Assembly: GCA_041652935.1 (NCBI GenBank)
Contig: JBAZGH010000015.1
Coordinates: forward strand, 1-22,488
Source of the DNA: JBAZGH01 sp041652935
Lineage (GTDB): Bacteria; Patescibacteriota; Patescibacteriia; Patescibacteriales; XYC2-FULL-47-12
DNA length: 22,488 nt
Direction: 5' to 3'
The notes under the pieces are model-generated. The model had not been told where the DNA came from, made no database searches, and saw only the letters and a program-made list of their open reading frames with translations. Position numbers and translations under genes: made by a program. Positions 6,631-15,300 of the stretch are shown piece by piece (positions within the stretch are counted from its first letter, which is position 1; the number at the start of each line of letters is the position of its first letter).

Positions 6631-7062
6631 ATGTATATAAACACCAAAAAAATTATTCTTATTTTTACCGCCATATTGTTTCTAGTTGGGCTTTACATCA
6701 CTCCGAAAATTTTAGAATTTGCCCGCTGGAACTCTATTTCCGCCGAAGCTAAAGCGGCTGCCTCTGAATTTCCCATGATATTTGGCTTAGTTAATACTAT
6801 GCCAATAAAATGCATCCCGATTGAGCCCGCCATGAATTGTCCGAATCATTATTTATGCGCCATGAAACCCAGTGTGGAATGCGGCCAGTATACGGTTATT
6901 AGCGGACAGCAGGCGGGAGGAGACGGGTATGAAATTATTTTAAATGCATCCCAATACGCAATGAGCGGATACGCCCCGGGCAACAGTGTCATTGCCGGCG
7001 GATTATCAGCGGCCCTGATACAAGTGGTCGCTACTCCCGGCGGATGCTATGGCTGCCAGTAG
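6631..7062 (+). CDS. Small membrane-anchored, Cys-containing exported protein, unknown function
   Basis: This is a 143-residue protein that I do not recognise. It has a short basic N-terminus (MYINTKK) and a hydrophobic helix at about 8-25 (signal anchor). The extracytoplasmic part contains six cysteines, including a CPNHYLC pair, ...VECGQY..., and a C-terminal CYGCQ. The segments GGDGYEIILNASQYAMSGYA and VIAGGLSAALIQVVATPGG are Gly/Ala-rich and may be beta strands. The ATG at 6631 is supported by the extended -10 element that ends 6 nt upstream, and by the TM helix starting immediately. The paired cysteines would need an oxidoreductase such as the DsbA-like protein nearby (inference). Confidence 0.75.
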   Translation: MYINTKKIILIFTAILFLVGLYITPKILEFARWNSISAEAKAAASEFPMIFGLVNTMPIKCIPIEPAMNCPNHYLCAMKPSVECGQYTVISGQQAGGDGYEIILNASQYAMSGYAPGNSVIAGGLSAALIQVVATPGGCYGCQ

Positions 7063-7179
7063 TTATATTATAGCATAAAATTAATTTTCAATTTTTAATT
7101 TCCAAACAATTTTCTAATTATTCAATTCTTTAAATTTGACGATTTCAACAGGAGCGCTTTGAGAGCTTGCAATTATAAA

Positions 7180-8028
7180 ATGGATTTAACCAGAGAAACA
7201 AAAAAATTTTGTAAAATAAATAATATCAAACCTGCCCGTTCCAAGGGGCAGAATTTTTTAATTAAGGAAAAGTTTTACAATAAGATCATCCAAGGAGCTG
7301 ATTTAAACAAAGATGACATTGTGCTTGAAGTCGGCCCCGGGCCGGGCTTTTTAACTGAAAGGTTAGCGGAGAAGGTTAAAAAAGTTATCGCGGTGGAATT
7401 GGATGATAGATTAGCAATAATATTGCGAAACAGACTAAAAGAACAGGAAATTACCAATATTGAAATTGTAAATGAAAATATATTAAAGTCAGAAAGTCAA
7501 AAGTCTACAAAGTCCATAAAGTCGTATAAAGTAGTGGCTAACTTACCATATAATATTACCTCCAGGTTTTTGCGGAAATTTTTGGAAGAGATTGAGAATA
7601 AGCCGGAAATGATGGTTTTAATGGTGCAGAAGGAAGTGGCGGAGCGCATTATTGCCAAGCCGCCGAAAATGAGCTTATTGGCGGTTGCCTGCCAGTTTTA
7701 TGCCGATGTAAAAATTATCGCTAATGTGCCGAATGAAGCTTTTTGGCCTAAGCCGAAAGTTGATAGCGCCATACTCAAGTTACAAGTTACAAGTAACAAG
7801 TATCAAAAAATTAACGAACAAAGGTTTTTTATATTAGTGAGGGCCGGGTTTAGCGCGAAGAGAAAACAATTGCAGGGAAATTTATCCAAAGGATTAAAGA
7901 TAAAGCCGGAAGAAATTAAGGAAATTTTAATAAAGCATGGTTTAAAAGAAACAATCAGGGCGCAGGAACTCTCAGTTGATGATTGGAAAAAAATTTTTCT
8001 TGTTATGGATGGGCGAAATATGTTATAA
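7180..8028 (+). CDS. ksgA: 16S rRNA (adenine1518/1519-N6,N6)-dimethyltransferase
   Basis: KsgA/RsmA dimethylates two adjacent adenosines near the 3' end of 16S rRNA during small-subunit maturation, using S-adenosylmethionine. The 282-residue protein has SKGQNFLI (21-28), SAM-binding motif I VLEVGPGPGFLTE (48-60), VIAVELDDRL (69-78), catalytic motif IV NLPYNI (121-126), and the family block NEAFWPKPKVDSAIL (185-199), followed by the small C-terminal domain with FSAKRKQLQGNL. The ATG at 7180 gives the usual N-terminal length; a TTG at 7159, 4 nt after AGGAG, would add seven residues. Two surface segments are encoded by repeat DNA: residues ~103-119 by AAAGTC repeats and ~200-209 by CAAGTTA/CAAGTAA heptamers. 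The last codons overlap the promoter of the next gene. Confidence 0.95.
   Translation: MDLTRETKKFCKINNIKPARSKGQNFLIKEKFYNKIIQGADLNKDDIVLEVGPGPGFLTERLAEKVKKVIAVELDDRLAIILRNRLKEQEITNIEIVNENILKSESQKSTKSIKSYKVVANLPYNITSRFLRKFLEEIENKPEMMVLMVQKEVAERIIAKPPKMSLLAVACQFYADVKIIANVPNEAFWPKPKVDSAILKLQVTSNKYQKINEQRFFILVRAGFSAKRKQLQGNLSKGLKIKPEEIKEILIKHGLKETIRAQELSVDDWKKIFLVMDGRNML
7485..7534 (+). repeat. Irregular AAAGTC repeats inside ksgA
   Basis: AAAGTC starts at 7485, 7493, 7500, 7509 and 7518, with a sixth copy (AAAGTA) at 7528; the spacing is 8, 7, 9, 9 and 10 bp. The stretch encodes a Lys/Ser-rich segment directly before the catalytic NLPYNI motif, at a position where other KsgA proteins have a variable loop. 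Confidence 0.7.
7776..7803 (+). repeat. Four heptamers (CAAGTTA, CAAGTTA, CAAGTAA, CAAGTAT) inside ksgA
   Basis: Four consecutive 7-bp units lie within the coding sequence and encode approximately KLQVTSNKYQ in the linker between the methyltransferase core and the C-terminal domain. The units are the same words as in the intergenic array at 8812-8874. The single CAAGTAA is read as AGT-AAC-AAG, which keeps the frame open. Confidence 0.9.
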
Positions 8029-8029
8029 T
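8021..8029 (+). promoter_or_regulatory. Extended -10 promoter (TGTTATAAT) overlapping the ksgA stop
   Basis: A perfect TGnTATAAT element lies over the last three ksgA codons (stop at 8026-8028). It would start transcription near 8036, giving a leader of about 40 nt ahead of the ATG at 8076. Confidence 0.6.
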
Positions 8030-8038
8030 AAAATAGTA

Positions 8039-8070
8039 AAAAGTTTAAAAGTTGAAAAGTTCAAAAGTAA
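8039..8070 (+). repeat. AAAAGTTN octamer tandem repeat
   Basis: Four 8-bp units follow one another, AAAAGTTT, AAAAGTTG, AAAAGTTC and AAAAGTAA, in the presumed leader between the promoter at 8021 and the ATG at 8076. They share the AGT core with the heptamer arrays but have a period of eight. Confidence 0.85.
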
Positions 8071-8075
8071 AAATT

Positions 8076-8825
8076 ATGCAAGGAGAAAATATTACAAACA
8101 AGACAAGCTTAGAAGAAAATTATAATACAGAAGAGTATGTTTCGGGGGAGGAGTATAGGGAAGAAATGAAAGCGCTTACGCCAAAAAAGCAGGATGAAAT
8201 TTCTTGGAAGCAGAAATTAGCCGCAGTTTTTTTAATTATTTTTGGCCTGAGTGCTTTTATTTTATGGATAATTCAGTTCAGGAGCGGATTGAACGTCGCG
8301 GAGCCGTTGACGCAGGAGGAAATAGCATCCATGGAACAAAGCAGGGAGGAAACAAATACCGATGCTTTGCGCGCCCAGGATACCGACCAAGACGGCTTGT
8401 CAGATTATGATGAATTTTATTTTTATGATACCTCCCCCTATTTAGAAGATACTGATAGCGACGGATTGTGGGATAAAGAAGAAATTGAAAGTGGTGAAGA
8501 TCCTAATTGTCCTTTAGGGCAGGATTGCTATAGTGCGGAGGCGACAGTTGATTCCGGCAGCGGAACCGGCCAAACACAAAATGATTTAGAGCTTGATACA
8601 GAGGCCATTAATAATTACTTGTCAGAAAGCGCTAATTCCGACACGGAAGTTTCCGACGCGGATTTAGAGACGCAAATAATAGAGGAGATACTTTCTGGAA
8701 ATGCTGACGCTACTAATTTAAGAATATTATTAAAAGAATCTGGAATGGATGAGAATATGCTAAATCAAATCAGCGATGAAGATTTAATAAATACTTATAA
8801 AAATACACTATCAAGTAACAAGTAA
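8076..8825 (+). CDS. Membrane-anchored protein with thrombospondin type-3 calcium loops
   Basis: This is a 249-residue single-pass protein. The N-terminal ~43 residues are charged and cytoplasmic, then a transmembrane helix (LAAVFLIIFGLSAFILWII, about 47-65). Outside the membrane, DTDQDGLSDYDEF and, about 20 residues later, DTDSDGLWDKEEIESG are thrombospondin type-3 type Asp-rich calcium loops, followed by a CPLGQDC pair. The C-terminal part is acidic and probably helical, with no recognised domain. I chose ATG 8076; a TTG at 8052 would add eight residues coded by the AAAAGTT repeat. The stop codon (8823-8825) lies in the second heptamer of the CAAGTAA array, so the final SSNK is repeat-encoded. 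The function is unknown; a role at the cell surface is inferred. Confidence 0.82.
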   Translation: MQGENITNKTSLEENYNTEEYVSGEEYREEMKALTPKKQDEISWKQKLAAVFLIIFGLSAFILWIIQFRSGLNVAEPLTQEEIASMEQSREETNTDALRAQDTDQDGLSDYDEFYFYDTSPYLEDTDSDGLWDKEEIESGEDPNCPLGQDCYSAEATVDSGSGTGQTQNDLELDTEAINNYLSESANSDTEVSDADLETQIIEEILSGNADATNLRILLKESGMDENMLNQISDEDLINTYKNTLSSNK

Positions 8826-8874
8826 CAAGTAACAAGTTACAAGTTACAAGTTACAAGTTACAAGTTACAAGTTA
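8812..8874 (+). repeat. CAAGTAA/CAAGTTA heptamer array (left arm of four-helix-bundle unit 1)
   Basis: Three exact CAAGTAA copies (8812-8832) are followed by six exact CAAGTTA copies (8833-8874). The array supplies the stop codon of the upstream gene. The first 17 bases are perfectly complementary to 9330-9346 on the far side of the four-helix-bundle gene. Confidence 0.97.
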
Positions 8875-8878
8875 CAAA

Positions 8879-8920
8879 ACGACGACTACGACTACGACTA
8901 CGACCACCACCACCACCACG
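8879..8920 (+). repeat. Trinucleotide/hexanucleotide microsatellite (GACTAC then CAC)
   Basis: A low-complexity stretch of ACG/ACT triplets (GACTAC-type repeats) passes into a run of five CAC/CCA triplets and ends in CACG. It sits between the heptamer array and the four-helix-bundle gene, with no coding function seen. Confidence 0.9.
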
Positions 8921-8949
8921 AATAAACTACAAATATAGATAGATATTAT

Positions 8950-9315
8950 ATGGAGGGAAAAAATTATGAAGATATTGATGAACGGACATTTAAATTTGCG
9001 GTAAGGGTTGTAAAAATGACAATGAAACTGCCAAGTAATCCACCGTCTTGGGTTATTGGAAAACAAGTTATTAGATCTAGTACTTCTATAAATTCAAATA
9101 TTGTTCATGCAAAAGTAGGGGTTTCAAGAAAAGATTTTACGCATTATTACAGAGTAGCTTTAAAAGAAGCAGAAGAAACAAAACGTTGGTTAGAAATGAT
9201 AATAGCAGTTGAATTGATGCCCGCTCAAAGAATGGGATTATTAATTCAAGAAAATCAAGAGATTATTAAAATTTTAGTTACTATAATAAAAAACACAATA
9301 AAAAAAGAGAATTAG
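8950..9315 (+). CDS. Four-helix-bundle protein of the S23/23S-IVS family (copy 1)
   Basis: This 121-residue helical protein belongs to the four-helix-bundle family first found as proteins encoded in 23S rRNA intervening sequences and related in fold to the Avd proteins of diversity-generating retroelements. It opens with NYEDIDERTFKFAVRVVKM (helix 1). The family core follows: VIGKQVIRSSTSINSNIVHA, then SRKDFTHYYRVALKEAEETK and RWLEMI, and a final helix rich in Ile/Leu. It is free-standing here, not inside rRNA. The ATG at 8950 has no Shine-Dalgarno site. The gene lies between a heptamer array (8812-8874) and an inverted heptamer array (9323-9346). The family function is unknown; pentameric assembly and nucleic-acid contact are known for relatives only. 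Confidence 0.9.
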   Translation: MEGKNYEDIDERTFKFAVRVVKMTMKLPSNPPSWVIGKQVIRSSTSINSNIVHAKVGVSRKDFTHYYRVALKEAEETKRWLEMIIAVELMPAQRMGLLIQENQEIIKILVTIIKNTIKKEN

Positions 9316-9322
9316 TTTTATT

Positions 9323-9346
9323 TTGTAATTTGTTACTTGTTACTTG
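9323..9346 (-). repeat. Inverted heptamer array (right arm of four-helix-bundle unit 1)
   Basis: TTGTAAT (9323-9329) and two exact TTGTTAC units (9330-9343), then TTG, form the reverse complement of the CAAGTAA array at 8812. The match is perfect over 17 bp (9330-9346 against 8812-8828). It ends 9 bp before the start of the giant gene. Confidence 0.9.
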
Positions 9347-9355
9347 AAGTTTGCT

Positions 9356-12300
9356 ATGCTTTTTAGGAGGTTAAAATCAAAAAAAATAAAATTTTTAGCA
9401 AAATTATTTATACTTTGTTTTGTTTTTATTTCCATTTTTTTTGCTTGTCAATTTGTTTACGCGCAAACCTATGTTCCTTCAGCTGGAATTACCGGGCAAC
9501 AAGCATCTCTTTATGAAGGTCTGGGAGCCGATTCTTTTAAAAAGTTAACCGGACAGATTGCCGTTTCAGAAGAAGAGCTGCAGCAAATTGAAGGCAATCT
9601 TCAGAAGATCGCCGGCTCTGAATTTTCTTTTTTACAGGGCGTGGAACAGAAAAAAACTTTAGCTTCTAAATTATTTCAATCAACTTTAAGCACCGCTTTA
9701 AATACATTGGCGTTTGATGCGGCCAACTGGATTGCTTCGGGGGGAAAAGGCCAGAGCGCCGCCTTTGAACAGCGTGATTTTGGGCAAATTGCGCTGGACG
9801 CGGTTGACGCAGCCGCCGGCGACTTTTTATACAACCTCGGCCAGGAGGGAATCGGCGGCATAAGCGGGCTTAATTTATGCCAGCCATCCGCGGGGGTAGA
9901 CATCAGGATAGGCCTCGGACTGCAAAATTTTATGCGGCCTAAACCGAAATGTACTTTTAGTGAAATGCGGGAAAACTGGGAACAGGAATTGCGAAACCCT
10001 AATTTTTTAAAGAATTTTCAGGATTACTTCAATCCCACTTCCAATGATTTAGGAATTGCTTTAAGCGTCCATACCGCTAATTTAGAATTACTGGCATTTG
10101 AAAAAGAATATCAGGTAGAGCAGGCAAAAAGCGAGGAAATAGCCGCTGGCGGATTAAAGCCGATATCATCTTTAATATCAGGATTAAAAACCACCCCGGC
10201 AAAATTCATTTATGATTCAACCAAAAATCAGTTAATTGAACAGCTGGGAAATAATATAGGAAAATATACCGGCGATGCTTTAATAGATGCTTTGAATATT
10301 TTTATCAATCAATTAGCCATACAGTTAATTCAAAGATTGCTGCAGGGGGGGCTTTTCCAAAACGATTCTGGCGGGGGCAGTGCAGGAATATATAATCCTT
10401 ACGCCGATACTTCCGGCGCAAGCGGAGTTAAAGCGGCGCAAGAGAGGTTCCGTGAAATCATACAGCCCAGATTTAATGTTCGGGGCGATTACGATATTTT
10501 AGCCGAATTAGCAACCTGTCCCGATCCCAATAACGCCGGACCGACCAACTGCGTAATTTCCGATACTTTCCGCCAGGCAATTCAGGAAAGAAAAACTGTC
10601 GGGCAGGCAATGCAGGAGGGATTTTTAAACGAAGAGGGAATTTTCGGTTTCCAAGAAAAAGACCTAGAACCCCGCTATATTGACGAGCAGTACCCATACC
10701 GCTCCATAATTATTTTGCGGAAATTCAGGATACTCCCGGTTGGCTGGGAAATGGCCGCTTCATATATAAACGAAAATTTTGACACAATAGGCCAGCAAAC
10801 AATAAAAGATTTAGTTAACTGTTTTGACGCGAACGACGATTACGGCGCGCAGGGGGGGGGAGCTGATTGGTGCCGCGGATTAGTAGATCCGAACTGGGTT
10901 TTGAAAGCACCGCTTAATTACTGCGCCCGGGAGGGTTATGGCCCCGAGCTTATAAGCGAGCCGGAAATAATACAGAACGAATATAATATCCAAAGGCAGG
11001 ACGATTATTGCGCTGACGAACAGTCCTGCATTAAAGAAAATTATGACGGTTCTTGCGAGGTTTATGGCTATTGTACCGAAGAAAGGCGCACTTGGAATTT
11101 CGGGACTGATTCTTGTAATCCACTATATAACACCTGCCAAACTTTTTACGGCGATGGCAGGGAATCTGTTTCATATTTGAAAAATACTCTAGAATGGTGC
11201 GACGCCAGCGGAGCCGGATGCAGGGGCTATAGCAATTTGTACGATTACGGCGCCAAGGAATGGAGCGAAAGCAGTCAGGAGTATTTTAACCGCAATGTGG
11301 GGCAATGCGATTCTGATGCCGAGGGCTGTACTGAGTTTATCAGGGCAAAGGCCGGATTGGGGACAAACTTAATTCCAAATTCCAGCTTTGAGGAATGGAG
11401 CAATTCAGCTCCTGTCGGTTGGAATATGCAAACCGGCAGTATGGAACAGCTTCCGGCGGAAGTAAACGGCGCCGGCAGCTACGCGGTCAAGGTTTCTGTT
11501 TCTTCGGGCGCAACCGCGAGCATTTCCAAAAAGATTTTAGCAGACAATGGAAATATATCTTTATTCGCGGGGCATAAATATATTTTATCCGGCTTGTTAA
11601 AGCCAAATTTAAGCGCTAATGGAGAAGCTTATTTAAATATCAGCGGCGCTGGTTTTACTGCCAGTACATTATCTTTAACCGCTGGCGACAATGAAGTTTG
11701 GCAAAGAGTATATACTATTTTTACACCCTCTTCTAATATTGCCAATGCGGAGGTAAAAGCCGTAATAGATAATGCCAACGCCAGCGATTCGGCTATTATA
11801 GACGCCCTACAGCTGGAAGAAGCAATAAACAGCGATACGCCATCGGCCTACAGGGATTATCGGGAGGCCAATGTAATTTATGAAAAAATACTGCCGAATT
11901 ATTTGGCTAATGGAAATTATTATGATGCGGATGGAAATAAGATAACAGGAGCTAACGATGGCATCCAGGGATTTTGCTATAAAAAGGTGGGTAACAGCTA
12001 CCAAATGCGGGATACTGCTCCGGCAGAGTGTTTTAATTACGCCCGGCTTTGTACAGCCGAAGAAGCGGACTGCGAATTATATACTCGAGTTTGGGATGGA
12101 TTTGAGATACCGGCAAAAGTTACGCCGGATGACTACTGCCCCCAAGAGTGCAACGGATATGACCTTTACGTCCAAAAAGAAACAACATTTGAATCAACGC
12201 AGGCAAAATATTTAATTCCAAGCACGGCTAGGGCCTGCAGCGCGCAGGCCGACGGCTGCGACCAGTTTACTAATTTAGATGAGGTTGAACAGGGAGGCGA

Positions 12301-15300
12301 GGGAATTGAGTATTATTCAGCCCTGCGCCATTGCACTACCAATAGTTCTGATTCAGCTCCATTTTATGTGTGGGAAGGATCGGAAGACAGCGGGTACCAG
12401 TTAAGGGTATTTACTTTAGAACAGGATGGGGGAGAATTGAAAGTTGTCAGCGGAGAAATAAAAAATAATAACCATCAAAATTCAACTGGAGCAGAGGTCT
12501 GTAATAAGACAATATTTGACGTTGGAGCTGATAATATCCAGCATAATTCAGATTGCAGGCAGTTTTATTCAAAGACTGGCATAATAACTTACGCTCTATT
12601 TTCGCAGACAATAAGCTACGATACAAACTGCCACCCATACCGGCGCAGTGAAGTTAATATTGATCCGAATTTAAATAGCAAGACGGAATGCGATGCAGAC
12701 GGCAGCAAATATTTCAATGTTGCTGATAGTCAGTTTCATTGGGACGCTGATAACCAGGCCTGCTATTTCTGCAAAAACAACGGTCAGTGGGACGACGGCG
12801 CACAGGCCTGCATTTATATGGCAATACCGCAACAGGGAACTGTGTGCTCGGCCGCGCAGGCCGGATGCCGGCAGTATGTTGGAAATGTCGGAAATAATGT
12901 CCGCAATATAATTACTGATGATTTTGAAGACGGAACTAGCGGGGGCTGGATCAGTGATGGCTCAACCACAATAAATTCAAATGAAACAGAATCAATAAAA
13001 ACCAATGGACATTCAATAAAGATAACAAATAAAGATCATGATCCAGTAATCAATAAAGATGTGGGAGGTTTAATTATTGAAGGGAAATCATACATAGTGG
13101 AAATTTTAGCTAAAGGCAGCGGAGCAATGTCAATTTACTTAACTAACGGGATAGATAGCGTAGATTTTGATAATAATTTGAATTTAAATAGCGAGTGGCA
13201 GAAGGGAATGTTTAGTCTTCGCGGATTTAATTTAAGAGCAACCGGAAATGAGAAGCTAATAATTGCAAACAATAATGATGAATATTATATTGACTACATA
13301 ATTTTGCGGGAGCTGGTTGATAATTATTATTTAATCAAAGATTCATGGAATACTCCTTCTTCCTGCGACCAGGATTGGAACGGGGATACGGCCGTCCACT
13401 ATATGGCGGGATGCTACCAGTACCAAGACAGGGATTCAAACGACCATTACTTAAAATCATTTTCCGGAATTTGTTCGGAATCAGCGGTCGGCTGCGAATT
13501 AATGATAGATACAAAGAACTCCACCTCGGCGCTGGGCGCGTCTTATTTAACGGCAGCCGGAGAAGTTTCTAATTTAACAGTAAGCGATTTAAATGGAATT
13601 ACAGACGGAGTAAAAGTAATGCCAGACAGTTTAATATATGCTGTTTATGATTCGGACGCGCTTTGCGGGGGAAGCGACAAGGGATGCGAGCGCTTCGGCG
13701 ACCCGTCAACTTCGCAGGGGCAGATTACCAGTTTCAGCGACATATATCTGAAAAACAATCCGGATCGCTACGGCGAAATTTTGTGCGGAGAGGGCGACAT
13801 TGGCTGTCAGGAGTATCGGGATAATAATAATGCTTATTATTATTTCAAAGACCCGGGCGATAAGACTTGTGAATACCGCGACGGGTATTATGGATTCAGC
13901 TGGTATCAGCAGAAAATTAAGCGGTGTGATGACGGCAGTGGCGCAGCCGAAATTGACGGAGTTATAAATCATAATTCGAGCGGTAATTTATTGGAAATTA
14001 ATTTATGCTTATCAGCCGGCGACTGCGGTGTTATAGATGAAGATTTAATCTGCGAAGAAGATATTGATTGCGGCGATAACGGCATTTGCGCAGATGACGG
14101 GCAATGCCATTATGCCTGCGTTTTGGACAATTGGGATGTTGAATGTGAAACAGACGCTGGTATTGCGCCAAAAACAGTCGGCTACGGCGGAAACAATAGA
14201 ATAGAGCAGCCATCCGGAGGATGGGCAGGACTTTGCCCGGTTTATGAGTCCGGCTGTACGGAGATTATTGACCCAACGTCAGAGCCGTCGGTTAATTTAA
14301 TATTTAACAGTGATTTCAGTCAGGATGTTGATGATAACGGCACGCCCGACGGGTGGGAAAGGGACAAACAATCAGTTAAATTAGAAAAAAATACTTTATA
14401 TAGCATAAAGATAAATGATGTAGTAATAGGTACAAGTCAATGTTCCGATTATCGTTTATCTGCTGACAATAAATTAATTAATGGCAACCCAGTAACTAGT
14501 GAAGAACAAAGCACTTTATTTTATGCTGGAAGTAATGAGAATTGCGTAATTGATGTTGATATTAAAGGATCAAACCCAAGCATAGAACTTAAAAAAGCAA
14601 TAGTAAATTACCAAAAAGAAGGCGGGCTTGATTTTAGCTCCTGCAACGGCGAATACAGTTATCAGGACGGATGCATATTATTCAATAACCGTTCAGTTAA
14701 CGGCAGCGGATATAATAAGCTGATTTACGATGTTGACAAAAATACAACCATAAGCAGTGAAACGCAGAGTTTGGCAAATTGCAAAGCAGGAAGCATTGAT
14801 TGCGATTCAAACCAAGTAATAAAAGTTCAGCCGGACAGGATTTGCAACGAGTGGCTGGCCTGTCGGACAAAAGTTACGGTTGACGACGAACAGGTCTGCT
14901 ACGATATTGGAATCTGCAACGGTTTGAATGAGAATAACCAGTGCAGTTCATGGGTATTATCAGAGCCGGAAGAGCAATCCATTACGATAAATAGCACTAA
15001 CATTTACGCCAATGCCAGCGGGTACAGTAAAGTCGGGTTTGAAAATATTGTTGATTTAGATATGCGGGGGGATTACCATTTAGGAGAAATGAGCCAAAAC
15101 GGCGGACTGGCAATTGTACCTAATGGGAGTTTTGAAATGTACGGTGAAAATATGTATCCGACTGGGTGGTATAATACAAAAGAAAAGGTAGCGTGGGACA
15201 GCAATATGTTTAGCGTCGTAGACAATCCCGCTTTTGCCAAAGAAGAAGGAATTTTTGACGTTACACAAGAGTACCCGATAGACGGCAGGGCTTTCTTAAG

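Larger units (their letters stand above)
8812..9346. other. Heptamer-bounded four-helix-bundle unit 1
   Basis: The whole segment consists of a direct heptamer array, a microsatellite, one four-helix-bundle gene and an inverted heptamer array. A unit of the same plan but different heptamers occurs at 17960-18706. No transposase, integrase, reverse transcriptase or target-site duplication is visible. Treating it as one genetic element is inference from the matching layout. Confidence 0.5.

Noticed and set aside
7085..7140. Degenerate CAATTTT-like heptamers before ksgA
   Set aside because: The matches are loose and the region is simply very AT-rich; no regular 7-bp period could be shown.
8872..9066. 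Minus-strand frame with a poly-valine end
   Set aside because: It is an artefact of the CAC/CCA microsatellite and overlaps the well-supported four-helix-bundle gene on the other strand.
8950..9315. Intervening sequence inside a 23S rRNA gene
   Set aside because: No rRNA sequence is recognised on either side; the flanks are protein-coding genes and heptamer arrays.
8812..9346. Diversity-generating retroelement, because the four-helix-bundle fold is related to Avd
   Set aside because: No reverse transcriptase, template repeat or variable repeat is visible in the window, and the protein matches the S23/IVS branch better.
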